Assembly (NCBI GenBank): GCA_014529385.2
Contig: CM043971.1
Coordinates: 57,094,709 to 57,158,708 of the forward strand
DNA: 64,000 bases
Direction: 5' to 3'
Source: Adiantum capillus-veneris
Taxonomy: Eukaryota; Streptophyta; Polypodiopsida; Polypodiales; Pteridaceae
In this document: positions 57,725 through 64,000 of the stretch, piece after piece
How the letters are laid out: every line of letters starts with the position of its first letter
How positions within the stretch are numbered: position 1 is the stretch's first letter
The notes under the pieces: model-generated
The model's database searches: none
Seen by the model: only the letters and a program-made list of their open reading frames with translations
What the model was told of the DNA's origin: nothing
Translations under genes and position numbers: made by a program

Positions 57725-60700
57725 TCAAACCTGTACTTTGGCCCACTTTCTACCTTGTCTCTCTCTTGTAGCTAGCCATTGTAAGAATTTTTCATTTGCA
57801 GATGAACTATTATATGAATTTTGTCTTTTCTGCTTGTTCCTGTGTAAGGCATTTGCTAAATCTGAGTTTAGTAGTGCTTTCTTTGTCATTTTTGATCTGG
57901 TTCTATGCCATATTTGTCTATAGAACCATTGGAAAACCTCAAGCAAGCTGTTTGCCTTCACTGCACCTCCTCCATGTCTTGTATGCTTGAAAAACTTGGT
58001 TCTTGCTTGATAATGGGATTTCTCCATGCCTTGTGTAGACCATATGGATAGGGAGCCCCATCTCTTTACAAACCAGGGAGTGTGATTGTAAATTATATGC
58101 TGGCAAAGTAAAAGTGTGTCAATAATTAGTAAGTATGAGATTAATCATATGCTTCCAAACTAAAAGTATGTACATATTAAAAAGGTCAGAAAATAAATAA
58201 AAAACTTACCATGTAATGTGTGAATTCCTGATCCCAAGCATCTTTCATTGCACTTCTAAAGTTATTGAGCACTTTCTTGAAATTTGGCAGATCATTTTTG
58301 CCCCAGGATGTCTTATCACAGTAGGAAAATACTTTGTCTAGTGATTCCCATACCTCTGCCTTTTTGTTTCTTGATGTACCTTCAAGACCATGATCTTTGA
58401 TGGCATTGTGGAGAGCTTTCCACTGGTTATACTTCACATTGGATGAACCCTTCTTGGCATTTACCTTTCCTAGTTTTCCATGAAACCCTAGGAAAGCTCT
58501 GGCCTTCACACCACCAACAGATACCTTTCTAGGCACATTGTTTCCATTTGAAGACCTCTTTAGGTCTGTTTCAATCTTAACCTTACCACTGTGAAGGCCA
58601 ATTTATGATAAAACCCTTTCAATACATTTGATTGCAGCATCTCTAGCTGCTTTTGGCTGTAACTTCCAGGCAAACCCCACATACAGATGTACAATTTTCT
58701 CCACAATTCTGCAAAGAGCATGCAGAGTGCATATGTGGACATTAGCAAGTGGAATATTTAAAATTTCTTTGAAGTTTGGATCTTGAGTATGCCTATTGGG
58801 TGCTTTGTTCCAATTTGCAGGATTACATTCTTTTGCTGATGCCATACAATACAGACAAGGGCTCTTTGCCATAGCTCCTTTGGAGACATTGTACATACAT
58901 TTAAGGGTTTTAAGGTCTCCTCCCATGTGCCATTCCACCCTGTAACTTCCAAACCCTTCAACTTCAAGCTCTTCCCCTAATTCTTGTGCATTAATGACTT
59001 CAGGTATTGTTGTTTGATGGAAAACCCAATCCAAAACATCAAAGTCTTCACTCTCTACTTCAAAAGCACCTAGCCACCAGACATTCTTCTCCGATTGCAC
59101 ACTGAAGTACTTGATATCCTTCGTTTTCAATGCTCTGTTCATTAAAGTTATGGAAATCCTCTCAATTTTTCTGTTCTTAACAATCTCACATTCATCAAGC
59201 TTTATCACAAAACTGACAACACCATTTGCTTTTGTATGCTCCAGCTCATAGAATCTGATCATTTCCTTCTGAAGTGTCTTCAAGTCAAGGAAAATATTAT
59301 TGAACTCGTCAAATTGAAGATCCCTCTTTTTACCATGATAGGTACCATGAATGTGGTGAGGCTCACCCAACATCTCCATTATCCTCTCATTGATCTTTTT
59401 CCCTGCCTGCTGCACAATGGATGGCTTTGGAAGCAAAGAGGACCTGACCTTACATTGCTTTAACCTTGACTTCATATTTCTGAACAGCTTGCTATAACCA
59501 TCTCTGCTAATGCCTACCTTATCCATAGTATATTGCACATCCTCCTTGTCCAAGCAAGAGCTCTGCAAAAATCCCTCAATGCACTGCTCCTTTGCCTTTT
59601 TAAACTTCTTCTCTGTGAAAATCTTTTTGGCAACCTTGAGAGGTAAAACATCACAATAATGTTTAGCTGCCATTTCCATGTTTGATGCAGAGTTTGGTTG
59701 TAGCAAAGTCCTAAATCAAAAGGTACAAAATTAACTGATTATTGTCCAAATGACACCAAAAAAATAAACAAACTAAATTAAAGTTAACTGAATATTAATC
59801 ATTTAATAAAGAACAATAGCATAATAACAATAACATAAGCATAATAATGTGGAGCAGAATCATAATACAACTTAACAAAAAGATTAACAACCTAACATAA
59901 GCAGAATCATATAAAATAACAATACCTTGCTGCTCTGATTCTCTTGCTGCAACCTCCTCCACCACGTCTCAAGGCTTCAATGTTCTTTAACACTAGGTTG
60001 GTAACCTAACAGGACATAAGAGTGTCCTTTCAGGGTTTTGAAAAAAACCTCCAAAACCATAGTAGATCCACTCATTTTGTAAAATCCTTTCATGAGGTTA
60101 TAGTTCAAGGCCTACTAAACATGGAAAAAAGAAGAAACTTGTAAAATTTCTAATCTTTTGGTCACACCATGCCTCCAAAGTTGATGGACCAGTGAATTTT
60201 CATCAAAACAGTCATTTCTTGTGTTTTGTTGCATAAAAATAAGACTAGGGATTTTTGTAGGACTTGAGATAAATTCCCTAGTTAACTTCAATGGGTTGGT
60301 GATCAGAACATATGATTGCTTCTCACTCACTATTTTTTGTTTTGCCAAAAGTTAAATAGGTACAAAAAAGTTGAATTTTTACTAATCTTCTTTTCTCTTT
60401 GTCTGTTTCCTAACATTGTATTCTTGCTTCTAGCTTGTTTGAGCTGAGTTTGTAGCTTTTCGTTGCTCTCTTTACATTCCTCAAGTTGTTGTTTAAGAGT
60501 ATTTATCATTTGTTTGGTCAAATGATCTTCTAACTTAAGAATATCTCTCTCTGCCGCAAGACTCTGTGTATAACCCAGCAACCCTCTTTGACCATCACCC
60601 ACAAATTTTATCAAAGATGAACAATTTGAGAATGGGGGAGTGCTCTTTGTCATTGGGTCCATTGGATACAACCTTCCATCAGTCCAGAGATCAATGTGAT

Positions 60701-60830
60701 TTTTTTTATCTTGCCGCATTGCTTCAAATATGGACGAGGACACCTCTGCACATTTGTTTCTCTTGCGCACTGGACAATATTCTTCATTTAGCTCAATGTG
60801 TAGATGGTATAAGCTTCTTCTCTTCCTCAT
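57725..60830 (-). CDS. Transposon gene D: RAG1/Transib-like DDE transposase, one in-frame stop
   Basis: Exons 60830-60383, 60329-60139, 60005-59926, 59710-58210 and 58099-57725 join in frame (865 codons); the first intron, 53 nt, is the least certain. The N-terminus has a coiled coil (KQMINTLKQQLEECKESNEKL). The catalytic core shows Asp412 (VIKLDEC), Asp505 (MGGDLKTLK), a zinc-like C525-x2-C528 with H565/H570 (CLYC; HICTLHALCRI), and Glu766 (WSTQGMEKSHYQ). This order of D, D, CxxC/H...H insertion and late E in a W(S/A)xxGxE context recalls RAG1 and Transib. A TAA at 58603-58605 (residue 609) interrupts an otherwise conserved frame; a frame-preserving 57-nt GT-AG segment (58614-58558) could remove it, but it looks coding. 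Confidence 0.83.
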
Positions 60831-61126
60831 GGAAGTCTGTTAACAGTATTTCTCAGAGATAGTACTATAGGAAAAAGCTGTGCAGATACGAGGAAGAAGA
60901 CGACACAGAAAAGGTTTGTTTCAGCTTTTAGAAATTTTGAATTTTGGGCCAGAACTGACGTTTTCGTTAGTTTTGGAGGGAGTATTTTTTAGAATACGAA
61001 AGATCCTAGAAAGATTTGACAATGACATGTTTCGGTGGAGGTAAAAAGGACGAAAACTCACCTTTTTACAAACATTTCACTATTTTTAAAATAAAGTATA
61101 TATTCTCTCTCTACATATTCTTACAG

Positions 61127-61160
61127 GGCACAAAAGTGACCTCAAAATTCCCCTAATTGG
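61127..61160 (-). repeat. Right terminal inverted repeat (34 bp)
   Basis: Ends CCCCTAATTGG; reverse complement of 50960-50993 at 32 of 34 positions. 60831-61126 holds no gene and presumably the promoter of gene D. Confidence 0.93.
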
Positions 61161-61775
61161 CACCAACACTCTTGGCTATGGAGTGAAAATCCATCCAAGA
61201 GCCATGCTTCAATGCTTGAACTTGCCATCTATTTCTTCTTCATTACTATGCTATTATGTATGCTAGCACAAGAGTTATGATAAGTGAGGAACTAGCTCTT
61301 TCTCATATGAAATGTTTCTTCTTCCTCTTCCCTATCCTCATTCCCTGCTAGCTCTCTCCACCTTCGAAGGTGTTTGAGGTCTTGGGACTGAGGCTTGGTA
61401 TAGTTAAAGCTTTCTTCAAGTTTAGGTTATGCTATGATGGTGATGCATGAAGCTTTCCATCTTCATTGCTTCACCTAGGTTACAAGGAACACAAAGAATG
61501 TATTGTAACAAGTCTCTCTTTATGCGAGAAATCATAATACAAATGCCTATTGGAGGGGGGACCGGCTCCACATAAATCCGATCCTCAACTGTTGTCATGT
61601 TCTCTAAATTCTCTCTCTTGCAAAAGGATTGTCCATGCCAAGTTAACTAATTGCTATAATTATGTTGCTATCTTCAATTATGTCTACCCGCTATGCTCAC
61701 AAAATCATTTCTTGAAAGTACTCTCATTAAATTCCGCTACTCTCAAATTGAATAGGCAAATTCCATTACATGATG

Positions 61776-63265
61776 CAATGAAGATAGAAAGCTTCATGCA
61801 TCACAAGCATAACATAAACTTGTAGGTATTTGTATTATAGTTTCTCCCATCAAGAGAGACTTGGTACAATACAATATTTGTGTTCCTTGTGACCTATGTG
61901 ATGCAATGAATATGGAAATCTTCATGCATCACAAGAATAACATAAACTTGTAGAAAGCATTAACTATCCCAAGACTCAGTCCCAAGGCCTCAAACGCCTT
62001 CGAAGGTGGAGAGAGCTAACGGGGAATGAGGATAGGGAAGAGGAAGAAGAAACATTCCAGAGGAGAAAGAAGTAGTTCCTCACTTATCATTACTCTTCTT
62101 GCTAGCATACATAATAGCATAGTGATGGAGATGGAGAAGATGGCAAGCTTAAGCATTGAAGCATGACTCTTGGTTGGATTTGCATTCCATAGCCAAGAGT
62201 GTTGGTGTAAGCTTTCACTCTCACAAGCTTGGAGAAGGAGGTGGTGTTCCTCAACTTTCACCAGGTGAGAATGGCCTTCCAAGTGAGTGTGTATGTGGAG
62301 TATATCCCCCTAGCACCCCCCTTCCTTGCTTTGGGCAAAATTTCTACATGCTACAAGCTCATTGGACCCCTCTCCCCTTAGCCAATCACATGCAACATGC
62401 AGTCAAGCATGTGGGTAGTCTTTTGACAAGTGTCCTCCTTACCCCTTAGAGAGAGAGAGAGCTTGAAAATATATAGATATTTGTTAGATGGAAGTAGAAG
62501 CTCATTGGACCCCTCTTTAGCCCAACCAATAGCATTCAAGCACACGATGTGGTTAAGCTTAGTGAAAGTTTTACATGTGTCCCATGTGCTCTTTTAGAAT
62601 TCCCTTAACTTTGAGATTTTTATGCATAGGAAGTTTCTCAAGCAACTTCCTCATTAATTATGTAGGTTCTCTTTTTGACTCAAGCATCTTGGGCCCCCAT
62701 GCATAGGAAGCTTCTCAAGCAACTTCCTCATTAAATGTGACAAGTACCTCAAGTACCTTAGTCATCAAGCATGACAAGCACCTTAGGTGGAGCTCCCACC
62801 TCAAGCACAGCCATAGCTTGTTTAAGTTTAGGTCGGGTTCCCAACTCAAGCACAACCCTAGCTTGCTTAAGTTTACGTCGGGTTCCCACCTCAAGAACAA
62901 CCCTAGCTTGCTTAAGTTTACGTCGGGTTCCCACCTCAAGAACAGCCCTAGCTTGCTTAAGTTTAGGTCGGGTTCCCACCGCAAGCCCAGCCCTAGCTTG
63001 CTTAAGGTCAAAGGACTTTTAACACTAACCATTGGAGGTCTTTAATGAAGATAACCCTAAGGTCTTTTAAGCTTCATTAGTTAACCTTGCTCTTTGACAT
63101 ACCATCTCTCATTTGGGCCCCTTTACTATTGGCCCCATGTTGAGATAGATCCGTAAGCACATATTTATATTCTAACCCTTGTTCCCGTTTATTATCCCAT
63201 ATTAAATGATCAGTTTAATATGAGAAAATAATTTGGGTTGGTTAGATATTGGATATTTGATGACA
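61776..63265 (-). repeat. Outer gypsy 5' LTR, distal part
   Basis: Continues the LTR begun at 44242-44552. It contains five tandem-like blocks of about 57 bp around 62790-63005 (GGTTCCCACCTCAAG...CCCTAGCTTGCTTAAGTTTA), and ends with the inverse of the inner LTR start. Confidence 0.82.
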
Positions 63266-64000
63266 ATGCTCCTACCAAAGCCATAGCATCCATATCAACA
63301 AAATGACCATGCTAACACATCCGACATCTCATCAAGTACATCAATTGAGAGGGAGCCACCCATCCATGCAAACTACTTAATAATGTATATTCTAAAAGAA
63401 TTGGCAAAAATTACACACTAATATCATTAGTGAAATGGACATAGAACAATTGGTTTTAGTAGACAAGAATGTGATGGTTGCACTTTTCAAACCTTGTGGT
63501 ATAGCTCACCGTCAATCGCACAGATGGCGAGAATATGTCGTTAATTGAGCTCCGATGACGACATTGCTAGTATCTTTTCTGCATCTCACCATGTGACAAC
63601 AAAACTACCTTCCACCAAAGCTCTCTTGGTACACTTGATTGCGGTCACATTGTGTTAATAATCCTGTGTAGTGATTATGAATCCTTCCATTTAAAAAGAC
63701 ATTAATGATTATCTTTGTTCATGTTGGGAAACTAATCTCTAATAATTATTGTATTAAGATTCAAACCTTTAATTATTCATCACGTTTGGACACTAGAAAA
63801 CGTTTTCGTATCTAGCTTTAACCATATCCAAATCACGACACTTCAAAATTATTATGAATTTTGATGGACTTAATGTACTTTCACTATTAAGCTAAAACAT
63901 CAATGTTTTGCCAATACGTAGTCTATCTTGCGCTCCATTAATTAATTAGAGTGGGAGATTCCCTCCCTCACCTTTTAGAATGCAAAGTCCCGAGCTTCTT
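63266..64000. repeat. Dispersed repeat matching 35041-35160 and 38280-38345
   Basis: 63391-63470 matches 35041-35140 and 63941-64000 matches 38285-38345 in the same order and orientation, so both are copies of one repeat; the first copy has taken up the hAT MITE and the TRIM-like element. No gene is seen. Confidence 0.65.

Larger units (their letters stand above)
50960..61160. mobile_element. Four-gene TIR DNA transposon carrying a histone H3-Ulp1 fusion
   Basis: 10,201 bp with inverted ends starting C(T/C)AATTAGGGG, matching at 32 of 34 positions, followed on both sides by a GTAGAGAGAGA block. Removing it restores exactly the sequence in the 5' LTR (45582/45583), which proves insertion; no target duplication is visible. 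Inside are four spliced genes: A (+, 51342-52646), B (-, 53034-55127), C (+, 56225-57718), D (-, 57725-60830). A/B and C/D converge (C and D stops are 6 bp apart); B and C diverge from a shared promoter region. D is a DDE transposase, so the element is probably autonomous or recently so. Except for one in-frame stop in D, all four genes look open. I know of no described superfamily with this gene set. Confidence 0.92.
44553..61770 (+). mobile_element. Inner Ty3/gypsy element with a DNA transposon in its 3' LTR
   Basis: 5' LTR 44553-46191, tRNA-Met primer site, gag, a fused RNase H-integrase, purine tract and 3' LTR 49877-61770, the last split by the DNA transposon at 50960-61160. The 5-bp duplication is TGACG (44548-44552) and TGATG (61771-61775); other copies of the host LTR read TGATG, so one copy has mutated. 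Protease and RT are missing because of an internal deletion at about 47814. Confidence 0.9.
49877..61770 (+). repeat. Inner gypsy 3' LTR, split by DNA transposon
   Basis: 49877-50959 and 61161-61770 together match the 5' LTR (44553-46191). It includes an expanded AC microsatellite (50477-50543) and a G-run (50451-50466). Confidence 0.9.
42499..63265 (-). mobile_element. Outer Ty3/gypsy deletion derivative hosting the inner gypsy
   Basis: LTR ends TGTAATGG (42499 and 44242) and ...TTTGATGACA (63265), with a near-matching 5-bp duplication ATACT/ATGCT outside. A tRNA-Met primer site read on the minus strand (44229-44240) abuts the right LTR. The left LTR (42499 to about 43939) lacks its far end and runs straight into leader sequence (43940-44228), so coding region and part of that LTR were deleted. 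The right LTR (44242-44552 plus 61776-63265) is split by the inner gypsy. Both LTRs carry an internal duplication of about 130 bp and resemble the inner element's LTRs, so both belong to one family. Confidence 0.8.

Noticed and set aside
50960-61160. Helitron or Maverick/Polinton identity because of the missing duplication and many genes.
   Set aside because: Helitrons lack TIRs and carry a Rep-helicase; Mavericks carry a protein-primed polymerase and integrase with 6-bp duplications. Neither is present.
62780-63005. CRISPR-like regularly spaced repeats.
   Set aside because: The spacers are as similar as the repeats; this is a plant LTR tandem array, as are the other arrays in the window.

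Overview
The window is nuclear DNA from a land plant with a large, repeat-filled genome. The evidence is Ty1/copia elements primed by initiator tRNA-Met, an Athila-type PBS for tRNA-Asp, Tekay-like chromoviruses with multi-kilobase LTRs, a TRIM-like element, MITEs and AT-rich introns. I cannot name the species. I see no convincing ordinary host gene; nearly everything that can be assigned is mobile DNA nested in mobile DNA.

Layout. 1-1554: leader and 5' LTR of a minus-strand tRNA-Asp-primed retrotransposon, inserted in a minus-strand copia element (Copia-A, 1555-2973 and 13109-13587). Copia-A is also split by a solo LTR (2974-13108, TSD ATTTT), which holds a 288-bp MITE (3120-3407, TSD TAGA) and a complete but decayed copia element (Copia-B, 3432-9123, TSD ATTCC). 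15950-19083: decayed coiled-coil gag-like reading frame. 21121-31757: Tekay-like chromovirus on the minus strand (TSD CATGA), whose gag seems to begin with an exon inside the LTR. 31763-42498: decayed repeats, a tRNA-derived SINE head, a hAT MITE with 8-bp TSD, a young GC-rich non-autonomous LTR element (35980-37973, TSD GTTCT) and microsatellites. 42499-63265: minus-strand gypsy element, into which a plus-strand gypsy of the same family (44553-61770) inserted.

The standout is inside the 3' LTR of that inner gypsy: a 10,201-bp DNA transposon (50960-61160) with 34-bp terminal inverted repeats (32/34 matching). The 5' LTR supplies the exact empty site. It carries four spliced genes in convergent/divergent pairs. 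Gene A (+) is a 390-aa protein with a BAH-like region. Gene B (-) is a 568-aa protein that starts like histone H3, has an H3/CENH3-type histone fold, and continues into a Ulp1/C48-type cysteine protease domain with exact Ulp1 spacing of the active-site positions. Gene C (+) is an unrecognised 474-aa protein. Gene D (-) is an about 864-aa DDE transposase whose motifs recall RAG1/Transib. B and C share a divergent promoter region with two TATA boxes and seven copies of a GACACYCCGTRCGCGA-like motif. The working idea, an inference, is a transposon that encodes its own histone variant, a chromatin-binding partner and a SUMO/ubiquitin-like protease together with its transposase.
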